A DNA stretch of 64,000 bases from contig JAJTXZ010000014.1 in NCBI GenBank assembly GCA_021463195.1, positions 1-64,000 of the forward strand, written 5' to 3'. The notes under the pieces are model-generated. The model worked only from the letters and a program-made list of their open reading frames with translations, ran no database searches and was not told where the DNA came from. This document shows positions 25,999 through 34,750 of the stretch, in pieces. Source of the stretch: Anaerolineae bacterium (GTDB lineage: Bacteria; Chloroflexota; Anaerolineae; UBA4142; SHND01). Every line of letters starts with the position of its first letter. Position 1 is the stretch's first letter. The position numbers and the translations under genes are program-made.

Positions 25999-26850
25999 TT
26001 ATGCCAATGGGCGCGTCGTATCCACGCCGCTCATTTGGTCGTGCAAGGCAAGAATCGATTGAATATCGGGGTGGATTTGAACAGAACCAAAGTGTTTGAC
26101 GAACGCGCAGACCGCGTACGCGGAACTGGCGCGTTCGTAACGCCGCGTCCATTCGTCAAAGCGCAATTCTTGTTTAATGTCGTCAAAAGGATATTGCGCG
26201 GGCGGCATTTTTATATTGCAGCGCCACGGTTTGGGCGTGAGGCGCGCGCGAAAACAATCTTGGGCGCGGCACAACCGCATATACAATGGATCGCTTTCTA
26301 ATTCGCGCAAAATATCGAACGCTTGATTTTGCGCGGGCGAAAATTGTTCGTTGGTGATGAGACCGCGCAAACCCGCCGCCGTGCGGTATACGCGCAATCC
26401 GAGGTCAGGATGACGACGGCTCCAAGCGGCGATGCGTTCCAGCGCGACATCGGCGGGATTGGCGCGCTTGCCCAATAGACGTTGAACGGCTCCGGACAGC
26501 GAGATGGGCGCATTATTTTCAGCGAAATCCATGTCAATGAACAAGGCGTTCGCCGTATTCAACACCAACGCGCCGTAGCGATTGCGCGACACGACGGCGT
26601 TTTCGCGTCCCGCCGCGTCGCGGACATCTTGGACGATTTGTTCGCGCAAAGGCCGTTCGCCATATTCATAACTTGAGAGCGTCGCGCCCGACATTACTTT
26701 GTTGACCAGCTCGCGCAGCCGCGCGTCCGCTTGCGCTTGCGCGTCCTGAATGCTTTCGTCGGACCATTTCCAACTGACGAGCGCGTACGCGTCGCCGGAT
26801 GAGTGTTTAACCACTTGGGCGCGCTTGGCCCAGTATTTTGGAATTTTCAT
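25999..26850 (-). CDS. Conserved-looking protein of unknown function (possible primase-fold)
   Basis: 283 aa, start MKIPKYWAKRAQVVKHSSG. The N-terminal third is charged. The middle holds NTANALFIDMDFAENN, a DxD-like acidic pair on a strand, and later HPDLGLRVYRTAAGLRGLIT, CRAQDCFRARLTPKPWR, and an alpha-helical end. A DxD followed by a basic strand recalls archaeo-eukaryotic primase-like folds, but this is a weak impression. No signal peptide or membrane segment is seen. It is separated from comEC by 90 bases and from the homoaconitase gene by 46 bases. Confidence 0.55.
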   Translation of the reverse strand: MKIPKYWAKRAQVVKHSSGDAYALVSWKWSDESIQDAQAQADARLRELVNKVMSGATLSSYEYGERPLREQIVQDVRDAAGRENAVVSRNRYGALVLNTANALFIDMDFAENNAPISLSGAVQRLLGKRANPADVALERIAAWSRRHPDLGLRVYRTAAGLRGLITNEQFSPAQNQAFDILRELESDPLYMRLCRAQDCFRARLTPKPWRCNIKMPPAQYPFDDIKQELRFDEWTRRYERASSAYAVCAFVKHFGSVQIHPDIQSILALHDQMSGVDTTRPLA

Positions 26851-26896
26851 TCGTCCCCTCGCACTTGGACTGGGGATAACTCAAGCGCCGCGCGGA

Positions 26897-28237
26897 TCAA
26901 TAATTCTTGCCAAGGTCGCGCGGGTCCGCAATCACGCCCGCGAGCGCGCTCGCGGCGACCACTGCCGGACTTGCCAAATAAATTTCCGCGTCGCGCGTGC
27001 CCATCCGTCCGCGAAAATTGCGATTCGCGGTCGAGATGGTCACCTCGTTCGGCGCGGGAATGCCCATGTGATTGCCCATGCAGGGCCCGCAGCCCGGCAC
27101 TCCGATCACCGCGCCCGCGTCGGCGAGCGTTTCGATATAGCCATGACGCAGCGCGTCATGCAAAACTTGTGACGATGCGGGAATCACCAACAGCCGCGTC
27201 CCTTTCGCCACTTTTCTGCCACGCACAATTTCCGCTGCCACTGCGAGGTCTTCCAAGCGCCCATTGGTGCATGTGCCAAGAAACGCTTGTTGAATTTTTG
27301 TGCCGCGCACTTGCGACAACGGTTTCACATTGTCAACGGTATGCGGACACGCAATCATCGGTTCTAGCGTTGACGCGTCAAACGTGTATTGCGCGGCATA
27401 AGTCGCGTCGGGGTCGGGGAACAGTGCATCATTTTCGATTTTCGATTTTTGATTTTCGATTTCGGATTCTGTTGTAGGTCGTCGTCCGTCGTCCGTCGTC
27501 CGTCGTCGCGCCAGATAATCAAACACCGCGTCATCCGGCATCAGATACGCATTCTTTGCCCCAAACTCTGCCATCATGTTCGGAATCACCATGCGCGATT
27601 CAAGCGACATTTGCGAAATTGCGTTGCCGTGAAACTCGACGGAATAGTACAACCCGCCGTCCGCGCCCAAGTCGCCGATAATTTTCAAACACAAATCTTT
27701 GCTCGTGACCCAATCATCCAATTTCCCATTCACCGTAATTTTGATGGATTCAGGAACGCGCAGCCACAATTCGCCCGTCGCCCACAACGCGGCAACTTCG
27801 CTTCTGCCAATGCCCGCGCCGAACGCGCCGAGCCAGCCGTAATGCGGCGTGTGCGAATCGGCGCCGAGAATCGTCTGTCCGGGCAAGATAAGCGCTTCTT
27901 CGCTCAACACTTGATGACAGATGCCGCGTCCGACTTCAAAAAAATTCGTAATGCCCATCGCGTCAACAAATTCGCGGACGTCGGCGTGATTTTGCGCGTG
28001 TGCCGTCGTCGGCGCAGGCACCGCGTGGTCGAGGGTGATGGCGAGGCGTTCGGGATTTTTTACGCGTGCGACGCCGAGCGCGCGAAAAATTTTCCAAATC
28101 GCGGCGGTATTGTCGTGCGACAAAATCACATCGGGCCGCGCGTCCACAATTTGACCCGCGACGACGGACGAATTTCCAGACGCGCGCGCGAGCGCTTTTT
28201 CGGCAAAAGTTTTGTCGTTGGCGAATGTTTTACTCAT
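26897..28237 (-). CDS. Homoaconitase / 3-isopropylmalate dehydratase large subunit (LysT-like)
   Basis: 446 aa from [20 protein letters not shown]. Aconitase-family motifs: [49 protein letters not shown] and [13 protein letters not shown], giving the three 4Fe-4S cysteines. LeuC and LysT cannot be separated by eye; the homocitrate synthase and LysW genes make a homoaconitase role likely. The small subunit is not in the window. A 28-residue low-complexity insertion ([20 protein letters not shown] and onwards) is encoded by an in-frame simple repeat at 27424-27505, unusual in such a conserved enzyme. Confidence 0.85.
   Translation of the reverse strand: MSKTFANDKTFAEKALARASGNSSVVAGQIVDARPDVILSHDNTAAIWKIFRALGVARVKNPERLAITLDHAVPAPTTAHAQNHADVREFVDAMGITNFFEVGRGICHQVLSEEALILPGQTILGADSHTPHYGWLGAFGAGIGRSEVAALWATGELWLRVPESIKITVNGKLDDWVTSKDLCLKIIGDLGADGGLYYSVEFHGNAISQMSLESRMVIPNMMAEFGAKNAYLMPDDAVFDYLARRRTTDDGRRPTTESEIENQKSKIENDALFPDPDATYAAQYTFDASTLEPMIACPHTVDNVKPLSQVRGTKIQQAFLGTCTNGRLEDLAVAAEIVRGRKVAKGTRLLVIPASSQVLHDALRHGYIETLADAGAVIGVPGCGPCMGNHMGIPAPNEVTISTANRNFRGRMGTRDAEIYLASPAVVAASALAGVIADPRDLGKNY
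27424..27505 (-). repeat. Two simple-repeat tracts in frame inside the homoaconitase gene
   Basis: Plus strand 27430-27471 is a run of GATTTTCGATTTTT-like units; 27478-27505 is about four copies of GTCGTCC. Both are intergenic-type repeats of this genome but are translated here without a frameshift. Confidence 0.85.
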
Positions 28238-28278
28238 GTTTTCATCACTGCGCTTTATTGCGTTCAAAAGAAATCCGG

Positions 28279-28989
28279 CTAGATTTTGAGCGTAAAGTCT
28301 AAAAAGTCAACAGCTATTTCTTGACCGGCGGTATAGCCCTCAATCGCCAAACCGGTCAAGCCGGCGCTAAACGTGTCGTCGCGAGTCTCGCCAACGATTT
28401 GTTTGTTGATTGAAAACGTCATATAGGATTCTTCGGCAATGACCTCAAGTTCATTGACGCCGTGCGGATTGATGGTGTCGGTCTTGGTCCAATCCACGAG
28501 CGGTTTCCATTTGCCATTCTTTACCGCCGAAATCGTAAAATACCGATTGCTCGTCATACGGAACCAATAAAAATTTTCGTTATCCTGAATTCGGAAAAGC
28601 GGGCCGCAGCTACTGCCGCCAAACGCTTTGCTGCGGTGTTGACAGCGCGCAGTTAATTGAAAATCGGAAGCGGGATAACCGAGCAGCCAAGCGCTTGCAA
28701 AACTGTTAGCTTGGCGCACGGTGGCTTGCCAACGATAACGCCCGTCAGCCATCTCACGCGCGAGCCGGCTAAAATATTCGCTTGGAAGTTGTCCCAACAA
28801 CCAATTGTTGTCATTGGAATCAAAATTGTCAGACACAAGCGTTGTCCACTCGGCTGCGCCGATTGCCTGCCTGATTTGCTGCGGCACGACTGAATCCGCG
28901 CCGCAATAGGCGCAGCGAATGGTGAACGCGCGCCGCCTGAATACCAATGGCGCGCTGCACGATGGGCAGTTAAAGGAATGCGCATTCAT
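28279..28989 (-). CDS. Zinc-ribbon plus concanavalin-like domain protein
   Basis: 236 aa. The N-terminus has a CPSC ... CAYC zinc ribbon ([28 protein letters not shown]). The rest (about 50-236) is beta-rich with [51 protein letters not shown] and [10 protein letters not shown], the pattern of LamG/DUF1080-type jelly rolls that usually bind sugars. No signal peptide is present, so it is cytoplasmic. Function unknown; it probably forms its own unit. Confidence 0.7.
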   Translation of the reverse strand: MNAHSFNCPSCSAPLVFRRRAFTIRCAYCGADSVVPQQIRQAIGAAEWTTLVSDNFDSNDNNWLLGQLPSEYFSRLAREMADGRYRWQATVRQANSFASAWLLGYPASDFQLTARCQHRSKAFGGSSCGPLFRIQDNENFYWFRMTSNRYFTISAVKNGKWKPLVDWTKTDTINPHGVNELEVIAEESYMTFSINKQIVGETRDDTFSAGLTGLAIEGYTAGQEIAVDFLDFTLKI

Positions 28990-29018
28990 TTCAGTTTAGC
29001 TTGTCCTTGTATGTCAAG

Positions 29019-29057
29019 AAAAATCCTGCGTCGTATTTTAACACGAGGCAGGATTTT
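29019..29057 (-). terminator. Terminator between two minus-strand genes
   Basis: AAAATCCTGC pairs with GCAGGATTTT around an inner TCGT/ACGA stem, with T runs on both strands. It ends the MDR reductase transcript. Confidence 0.85.
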
Positions 29058-29090
29058 TTATAGCGTAGCGAATTGACGTCGCGTCTTGTT

Positions 29091-30065
29091 TTAGCTTGGC
29101 GCGAATGTGATAATGACTTTACCGCGCGCGTGGCCTTGCCCAAGATAGCGCATCGCGTCGGCGGTTTGATTCAAGGGATAACAGCGGTCAATGACCGGCA
29201 TGATTTTGCGCGCCTCGATTTGCGTTTTCAAAAATTCCAAATCGGATTGGCTCACATGCGCCGAGACGCCGCTCATTTTCTTGCCATCGCGCGAATGCCA
29301 TTTGCCCAAAAGCATTGCCTCGAAAATTTGACGCATGGTGCCGCCCGCCATGACATAGCTGCCGTTTGACGTCAGCGCGCGTTTGTAATCCGCGAGCGAG
29401 TGATAGCCGTTCGCCGCGAAAATCAAATCGTATTGTTGCCCCGCGCGCGTAAAGTCGCTTTTGGTGTAATCAATCACCGCGTCCGCGCCGAGCGTGCGCG
29501 CTTGTTCAAGATTGCGCGCGCTGCAAACGGCGGTGACATGCGCGCCAAACAGTTTTGCGATTTGCACCGCGAACGTTCCGACGCCACCCGCCGCGCCTTG
29601 AATCAATACGTTTTGCCCCGCTTGAATTTTTCCTTCATCGCGCAGTCCTTGCAGCGCGGTAACAGCAGCCATTGGCACGGCGGCAGCTTGCTCGAAAGAA
29701 AGATTCGTCGGTTTGTGCGCCAACAATTTTTCCGGCGCGCACACGTATTCGGCGCAGCCGCCGCCCACCGCCGCAATGTCGCCAAAGACCGCATCGCCGA
29801 CGCGAAACTGCGTGACGTTTTTGCCTACTGCTTGAATCACCCCGGCAATGTCCGCGCCCGGCGCGCCGCGTTTGGGCTTGAGCAATCCACCGCCCATCAA
29901 GCGCACGAGAAAAATGTCGGCGGTCAAGAGATGCCAATCGTATTGATTCAACGATGCCGCGTGAATTTTTACGAGAACCTCATCGTCCTTGGGCGTCGGC
30001 GTTTCGATTTCGCGCAGTTCAAGCACGCCGGGCTGTCCGTATTTTTCGTACACAATCGCTTTCAT
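29091..30065 (-). CDS. Zinc-independent MDR oxidoreductase (quinone-reductase/alcohol-dehydrogenase-like)
   Basis: 324 aa medium-chain reductase. It has the N-terminal GroES-like fold (MKAIVYEKYGQPGVLELREI, HAASLNQYDWHLL, PGADIAGVIQAVGKNV, FRVGDAVFGDIA) and the cofactor domain AAAVPMAAVTALQGL, VLIQGAAGGVGTFAVQIAKL, SARNLEQARTLGADAVIDYT. The end GHARGKVIITF is usual. Catalytic zinc ligands are missing, as in quinone reductases of this family. It uses NADPH; the substrate is open. Confidence 0.88.
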   Translation of the reverse strand: MKAIVYEKYGQPGVLELREIETPTPKDDEVLVKIHAASLNQYDWHLLTADIFLVRLMGGGLLKPKRGAPGADIAGVIQAVGKNVTQFRVGDAVFGDIAAVGGGCAEYVCAPEKLLAHKPTNLSFEQAAAVPMAAVTALQGLRDEGKIQAGQNVLIQGAAGGVGTFAVQIAKLFGAHVTAVCSARNLEQARTLGADAVIDYTKSDFTRAGQQYDLIFAANGYHSLADYKRALTSNGSYVMAGGTMRQIFEAMLLGKWHSRDGKKMSGVSAHVSQSDLEFLKTQIEARKIMPVIDRCYPLNQTADAMRYLGQGHARGKVIITFAPS

Positions 30066-30169
30066 ATTTTCTTTGATTCTCCTGTTTCAGGCGCGCATAC
30101 TTGGTTGATAGGGACGCCGAGGGATAAAAAGATATGCTGGACCAGGTTCCGATTTGATTTAGGGGACAG

Positions 30170-30199
30170 ACCCTTTGGGTTTTCGAAAACCCAAAGGGT
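30170..30199. repeat. Perfect 30-base palindrome with TTTTCGAAAA centre
   Basis: ACCCTTTGGGTTTTC followed by its exact reverse complement, then GTTTTTTCC. It lies between two genes that are both on the minus strand, so the T run is on the wrong strand to serve them as a terminator; it belongs with the other dispersed palindromes. Confidence 0.8.
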
Positions 30200-30229
30200 G
30201 TTTTTTCCTGAGCCAAACAGGAATTCGCT

Positions 30230-30964
30230 CTAACCTTGCGGCGCGAATTGGTAGCGCGTTATATCTGTTTGGGCTGACTCTGAAGGGATTGCTGCTGTAT
30301 TGAATCCCTTGACGATAAGCCACACCGCCATCACCATCTCTTGAATCAGCATCGGAAAGAACATGAGACTAGAGATTGCCGATTCAGAATTGGTGAGACC
30401 CAACACATCCACGAAGGCCGCCACGAGATATGGGATGACGGCTACGAGTCCCCAGCCCGAAATCCAGCGCGGAATCAATCTCGATTGAAACATCACGGAA
30501 TAAAGCATCAGTGCGCCCAGCGAAAAAACTATTTCCCCGAGCGGTACACTTGTCGTCCCGATAGACAAGAGCAACGCGCTCGATGCCTGGAACGCAGAAA
30601 CATCCGTGGCTCCGGTTTGGACGTACGCTTGACTGAGACTCACCAACGCAAGCCAACTGATGGCGAGAACAAGGGGCATGACTGTCTCGAGCGCTCCCCG
30701 AAAGACAACATATCCCATTGCCAGAACTTGATTGTGTTTTTTCAACACGGGATACATCAAGACCGGAACCATTGCCAGTGTCAAACCCATTGTCAAAACG
30801 AGCAGCGCGCCGAGAATGAGTTGATTGGCGTTGGCAGAAATTTCCGCCGGGGAGTTCGACGCATCCAGAATATTTCCTGTCGCTACGACACTCAGGATGC
30901 CGGCGACGGTTCCGATGATGTACAAAACTCCCACCACAATTGCGGTGATTCGATACGTTTTCAT
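30230..30964 (-). CDS. DUF4386-like membrane protein
   Basis: 244 aa with about six hydrophobic segments (ITAIVVGVLYIIGTVAGILS, LILGALLVLTMGLTLAMVPV, ALETVMPLVLAISWLALVSL, ASSALLLSIGTTSVPLGEIV, GWGLVAVIPYLVAAFVDVLG, LIQEMVMAVWLIVKGF). The RITAIVVGVLYIIGT start and the PEISANANQLILGAL loop fit the DUF4386 family. Function is unknown. A ribosome site GGAGG lies before the start. It is one of several minus-strand genes behind the LuxR regulator. Confidence 0.72.
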   Translation of the reverse strand: MKTYRITAIVVGVLYIIGTVAGILSVVATGNILDASNSPAEISANANQLILGALLVLTMGLTLAMVPVLMYPVLKKHNQVLAMGYVVFRGALETVMPLVLAISWLALVSLSQAYVQTGATDVSAFQASSALLLSIGTTSVPLGEIVFSLGALMLYSVMFQSRLIPRWISGWGLVAVIPYLVAAFVDVLGLTNSESAISSLMFFPMLIQEMVMAVWLIVKGFNTAAIPSESAQTDITRYQFAPQG

Positions 30965-30998
30965 TTTTTTTGCCTCCTTTGCGCAAAAATGATTGATT

Positions 30999-31313
30999 CT
31001 ACTTGTTGATTTTGGACGTATCCGGCTCGCAAGAGCTTGCGCGATTCACCGACACTAACGTCATTCCCAAATCGCGCACTTGTTTTAACAATCCAAACAA
31101 CGCGGCTTGGTCAATCACCGCGCCGCTCAGGAGCGTCTCGCCGTTGTCCTGCGGCGCAACCGTCATGCCGCCGAACCATTCGCCCCATTCCGAACCCAAC
31201 TGCCCCTCGACACAAATTTGATAGATTACCGGTTGGCTTGAAGCTCGTTCTAGAGCGGGATGATTTGACACTATCATGCGCTCATGCTGTTTGGACATAG
31301 CCGTCTGTGTCAT
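30999..31313 (-). CDS. Small hypothetical protein
   Basis: 104 aa. A conserved-looking core reads YQICVEGQLGSEWGEWFGGM, TVAPQDNGETLLSGAVIDQA and ALFGLLKQVRDLGMTLVSVN. Such proteins frequently lie beside MalT-type LuxR regulators, as here, but no function is known to me. It starts about 120 bases downstream of the regulator gene and has no signal peptide. Confidence 0.65.
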   Translation of the reverse strand: MTQTAMSKQHERMIVSNHPALERASSQPVIYQICVEGQLGSEWGEWFGGMTVAPQDNGETLLSGAVIDQAALFGLLKQVRDLGMTLVSVNRASSCEPDTSKINK

Positions 31314-31430
31314 TTACGATACGCAAACAATATAGCCGCAATCGAGTATCGTTGGGGAGATACTAAAGTATTGTTTGTTGGCGCGGAGGAGTATTGTTTT
31401 GTGAGACGTGGAAAGCGAATTGTGGGGGAA

Positions 31431-34115
31431 TTACAATAGACCCAGCGCGCGGGCGCGCGCGACGGCTTCGGTGCGGCTCTTGACTTGGAGTTTGTCAAAG
31501 ATAATACGATTGTGTCCTTTGACCGTACTTAACGCGAGAAAAAGCCGTTCGCAAATTTCTTGATTCGAATATCCTTGCGCAAGCAGTCGCAGAATTTCCA
31601 ATTCGCGCTCGCTCAATGGCTCAAGCATTTCCGAATTTCGATTTTCGATTTTCGATTGTGGTTGTTTTGGAAACGCGGTCAAAAGTTTTTCCGCATAGGC
31701 GCGGTGCGCATGGTCTTGATTGCGCGAACGAAAATCTGAAATCAACAAGCGCATCGCCTCGCCTTCGTCCACAAAGAGACGAATGAAACCGCCCGGGCCT
31801 GCCAATGCCAACGCGTCGCCCAACAGCGCGATGCTCGAGTCGCGTTCTTGATTTAGAGCGAGCGCGACGATTTGCAAAACCATCACCTTGAGCCGTTCGT
31901 CCGCCCAATTCTTGGCGGTGACAAATTCGCGCAATGGTTCCAGCACAGCTAGCGCGGCGTTCGCATCCCCTTTGGCAAGGAGAACGCGCGCTTGGCTCAT
32001 AGGCAAATTGTACGTCTGCGCCAGCTGCGCGGCTGCCGCGACATCGCCTTGCGCGAGCAAAATCGGCACGCGCCCCGCCGCAAGCTCTGGCATCCGCAGC
32101 GCAAAGTTTTTCGCGCGCGCGTCTTGTTCCGACCGCGTCAAAATAGCGGACGCGCCCGCGACATCGCCTTGCGCCAGTTTCAAGCGCGCGAGAAACATTT
32201 CAGACAGCAAGTAACGGTCAATGACGCGGTCATATTGGCGCGCGAGTTCGAGACTCTTGGCGCCGTGGAATTCCGCCGCCTCCAAATCGTTCCATTCGTA
32301 CTGAATGCGCGCGAGACCCAAGTGCGCGTCGGAAGCGAATGAGAGCGCGGGTTCTCCGGCAAGCGCCAGCGCGCGCTCGTACGTTTCGACTGCCGCGCCA
32401 AGCTCGTTTTCGACTTCTTGCAGGGTGCCGGTTGTGGTTGTCGCCAAGAGCAGCGAAAAATTTCTGCCCGACGCTTTCGCCAGCGCTAACGCATGGTTCA
32501 CCGCGTCGCGGGCGGCAGCGCGCTCGCCCTGCAAGAAATGCGCGACGCTCCGCGTCCAGTACGCTGACGTGCGGTCCGACAAATTGTTCTCATCCAGATA
32601 TTCCAATGCGCGCTGCGATTGCGCCAGAATCGTGGGCAAGTCGTAACGCGTCAGCGCCAAGGTCGCGCGCGCTGTAGCGATTCGTCCGATGAGATTGCGC
32701 GTTTTATCTGTCAGCGGCGCGTCTTGCAGTCCAACTTGAGCAGCGTCAATCTTTTCTTGGACGCCGGAGGTGATTCCAAGAATCAACGACAATGCGGCAG
32801 AGTACCACCATAACGCGGGTCGCGCATCCAGCGCTGGTTTGGGCAAAGAATTGAGCCAAGCCAAAAGGACGTTCAAGGTACCGGGAAAGTGAAAGAGAAT
32901 TCGTCCACTCTCTAACAAGCGTTCAGCGCGGTCAATGTCATTCGCAGCCGTCGCGTGATGAAACGCTTCGATGAGCATGTTATTCTTTTCGTGCCATTCG
33001 CTCGCGCGTTGATGCAATTCCGCAAGATTTGTTTCGGTTGGCGCGTCGGAAAATCGCTGATACAAGCGTTGGCGCAACAACTCGACAAAGAGATGATGAT
33101 AGCGATACCAGTGCCGTTCGTTATCCAACGGAAAGAGAAAAAGATTGGCGTGTTCGAGGTGCGCCAGAGTTTCTTGACCCGTCCCGTCGCGAACATTCAA
33201 TACCGCGTCGCACAAGGGACCGCAGAGGCGTTCGAGGATGGAGGTGCGCAACAAAAAATTTTGAATAGCTTGTGGCTGCTGCCGCAAAACTTGTTCCATC
33301 AAATAGTCCAACACGAAACGATGACTGCCCGTAAAGGATTGAATGAAATTCTCGGTATCGCTTTGTCCGCGCATAGAGAGCGCCGCGAGCTGCAAGCCGA
33401 CAACCCAACCTTCGGTGCGCGTTTCCAATTGCTCAATCTCTTGCGCGGATAGATTTAGCCCCATGACGCGGTTCAGAAATTCGGATGCTTCGGAAAACGT
33501 AAAGCGCAAGTCGGCGGCGCGCAGTTCCGTCAATTCGTCGCGCGCGCGTAATTGAGACAGAGGCAGTTGCGGGTCTTGACGCGTGGCAATAATCAGATGC
33601 ATTTGCGGCGGCAGATGCTCGACCAAAAAAGCGAGCGCCGCGTCAATCTCTGGCGCGTCAATCAAATGATAGTCGTCCAACACCAAAATAAAATCGTCGG
33701 GGATGGCGGCGATTTCATTGAGCAAGACGGTCAGAACCGCTTCAGGGGGCGGCGGCTGCGGCGATTGAAGCGCGACCAATATTCCGCTGCCAAGCTGCGG
33801 AGCAATCGTTTGCAACGCCGCGACGAGATACGCCAAAAAGCGCGGCGGAGAACTATCGCCTTCGTCCAGCGAGAGCCAGGCAACATTGGAAGGATGAATG
33901 GTTCGCGCTTGCTTGTTCTTTATCTCCTCGCCTTTATAGTTTTGATGCACCCATTGGCTGACCAAGGTCGTTTTGCCAAAACCAGCGGGGGCTGAAACCA
34001 ACGTCAATTTTCGATCCAGTGTCTCGTCGAGGCGCGCGCGCAAACGCGGGCGCACGACAACCTGCGCGCGCGGCGGAGGGATGTAGAGTTTGGTTGCCAA
34101 AAGCGGCGCGGACAT
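31431..34115 (-). CDS. MalT-like LuxR-family ATP-dependent transcriptional regulator
   Basis: 894 aa. An N-terminal STAND-type ATPase has Walker A in LTLVSAPAGFGKTTLVSQWV and Walker B in FILVLDDYHLIDAPEIDAAL, with a downstream TRQDPQLPLSQLRARDELTE. A long TPR-like helical array fills about 350-800. The C-terminal LuxR helix-turn-helix is LSERELEILRLLAQGYSNQE followed by STVKGHNRIIFDKLQVKSRT. The family senses small ligands and activates nearby genes. The segment before the HTH contains PQSKIENRNSE, encoded by a GATTTTCGATTTTC simple repeat (plus strand 31627-31657). Confidence 0.9.
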   Translation of the reverse strand: MSAPLLATKLYIPPPRAQVVVRPRLRARLDETLDRKLTLVSAPAGFGKTTLVSQWVHQNYKGEEIKNKQARTIHPSNVAWLSLDEGDSSPPRFLAYLVAALQTIAPQLGSGILVALQSPQPPPPEAVLTVLLNEIAAIPDDFILVLDDYHLIDAPEIDAALAFLVEHLPPQMHLIIATRQDPQLPLSQLRARDELTELRAADLRFTFSEASEFLNRVMGLNLSAQEIEQLETRTEGWVVGLQLAALSMRGQSDTENFIQSFTGSHRFVLDYLMEQVLRQQPQAIQNFLLRTSILERLCGPLCDAVLNVRDGTGQETLAHLEHANLFLFPLDNERHWYRYHHLFVELLRQRLYQRFSDAPTETNLAELHQRASEWHEKNNMLIEAFHHATAANDIDRAERLLESGRILFHFPGTLNVLLAWLNSLPKPALDARPALWWYSAALSLILGITSGVQEKIDAAQVGLQDAPLTDKTRNLIGRIATARATLALTRYDLPTILAQSQRALEYLDENNLSDRTSAYWTRSVAHFLQGERAAARDAVNHALALAKASGRNFSLLLATTTTGTLQEVENELGAAVETYERALALAGEPALSFASDAHLGLARIQYEWNDLEAAEFHGAKSLELARQYDRVIDRYLLSEMFLARLKLAQGDVAGASAILTRSEQDARAKNFALRMPELAAGRVPILLAQGDVAAAAQLAQTYNLPMSQARVLLAKGDANAALAVLEPLREFVTAKNWADERLKVMVLQIVALALNQERDSSIALLGDALALAGPGGFIRLFVDEGEAMRLLISDFRSRNQDHAHRAYAEKLLTAFPKQPQSKIENRNSEMLEPLSERELEILRLLAQGYSNQEICERLFLALSTVKGHNRIIFDKLQVKSRTEAVARARALGLL

Positions 34116-34162
34116 GCGGGGATTATAAAGCAGGCGTTAGTGGATGTAAATGCGCGTGTCCG

Positions 34163-34257
34163 TTTTCGGGCGAATCGAATTCGCGGCAACAAAAACACGA
34201 AACGTCCCTGCGGACGTTCCGACAAGTCTGCGACGGCAGACTTGCATTCCTGTTACC
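34163..34257 (-). repeat. Dispersed multi-hairpin repeat, copy 2
   Basis: Reverse complement of this stretch aligns along its length to 4442-4537: AAGTCTGCC stem, second stem (here ACGTCC/GGACGT, with different bases but the same position) and the CGCGAATTCGATTCGCCC end. The loop and second stem differ while pairing is kept, as expected for a selected structure. Confidence 0.75.
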
Positions 34258-34396
34258 GCGAGTTCTAATCGCTTGATTGGACAATTATATTTTCGCGAAC
34301 CTATCGCATTATCCCTGGAACGGCTTGCCCGGTCAGCGGGCTGAGCCGTTTTGCGTTTTCGGCAAAGCTCAAACGAGTTGAAAATTTGTTTGGCTT

Positions 34397-34413
34397 GTTG
34401 CCGCAGCGGCAAC
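34397..34413. promoter_or_regulatory. Operator candidate GTTGC-N7-GCAAC (site 1)
   Basis: GTTGCCGC-A-GCGGCAAC, a near-perfect palindrome 44 bases upstream of the small HTH gene. Site 2 with the same outer half-sites and the same 7-base spacing lies upstream of the WYL gene (34698-34714). Confidence 0.55.
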
Positions 34414-34415
34414 GA

Positions 34416-34450
34416 CCTCCCTTTATGCTGCGATTAAATCCATAGGGAGG
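34416..34450 (+). promoter_or_regulatory. Stem covering the ribosome binding site of the small HTH gene
   Basis: CCTCCCTTTATG (34416-34427) can pair with CATAGGGAGG (34441-34450), with two unpaired T. The second arm includes the Shine-Dalgarno GGGAGG that lies 7 bases before the ATG at 34458. It could hide the ribosome site in RNA or be a protein-binding dyad in DNA. Confidence 0.5.
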
Positions 34451-34457
34451 AAACGAC

Positions 34458-34661
34458 ATGTTTGGCGACAAGCAAGCCAAGCGCGAACGCTTGGCAAAAT
34501 TGGTTGATTTAGTTCAGCAGCGCCCCGGCATTTCGCAGGCGGAATTGGCGCGGAAATTGAATGTGAATCGTTCGACGATTTTCAAAGATTTGGTCACGCT
34601 CTCGGAGCTAGGAGTTCGGCTATCGCAGGACGACAATGGCGGGTTGTATATTCTGGATTAA
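34458..34661 (+). CDS. Small stand-alone HTH protein, first gene of the type III block
   Basis: 67 aa, almost all of it a winged-helix DNA-binding domain: KRERLAKLVDLVQQRPGISQ, AELARKLNVNRSTIFKDLVT, LSELGVRLSQDDNGGLYILD. It resembles the N-terminal HTH of DeoR/WYL regulators but has no ligand domain. The following gene (90 bases on) is a full WYL regulator; the two may act together. The same pair of genes occurs again ahead of the type I block (47638 and 47925). Confidence 0.75.
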   Translation: MFGDKQAKRERLAKLVDLVQQRPGISQAELARKLNVNRSTIFKDLVTLSELGVRLSQDDNGGLYILD

Positions 34662-34697
34662 TTTCGGGCGAAATATAGTCCATATCTCCTACCGAGT

Positions 34698-34714
34698 GTT
34701 GCCATTTTTGCAAC
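34698..34714. promoter_or_regulatory. Operator candidate GTTGC-N7-GCAAC (site 2)
   Basis: GTTGC-CATTTTT-GCAAC lies 37 bases upstream of the WYL gene start, between the small HTH stop and the WYL ribosome site (AAGGAG). Half-sites and spacing equal those of site 1. Confidence 0.6.
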
Positions 34715-34750
34715 GAGTTTGTGCTATCTTAAATACGTAAAGGAGATGCC

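Larger units (their letters stand above)
34116..34457. other. Intergenic region at the left edge of the CRISPR-Cas island
   Basis: No gene found. It holds the second copy of the multi-hairpin repeat (34163-34257), a GTTGC-N7-GCAAC dyad (34397-34413) and a stem that covers the ribosome site of the first island gene (34416-34450). Confidence 0.6.

Noticed and set aside
30170-30207. Rho-independent terminator of the DUF4386 gene
   Set aside because: The T run follows the hairpin only on the plus strand, whereas both neighbouring genes are on the minus strand; it fits better as a dispersed palindrome.
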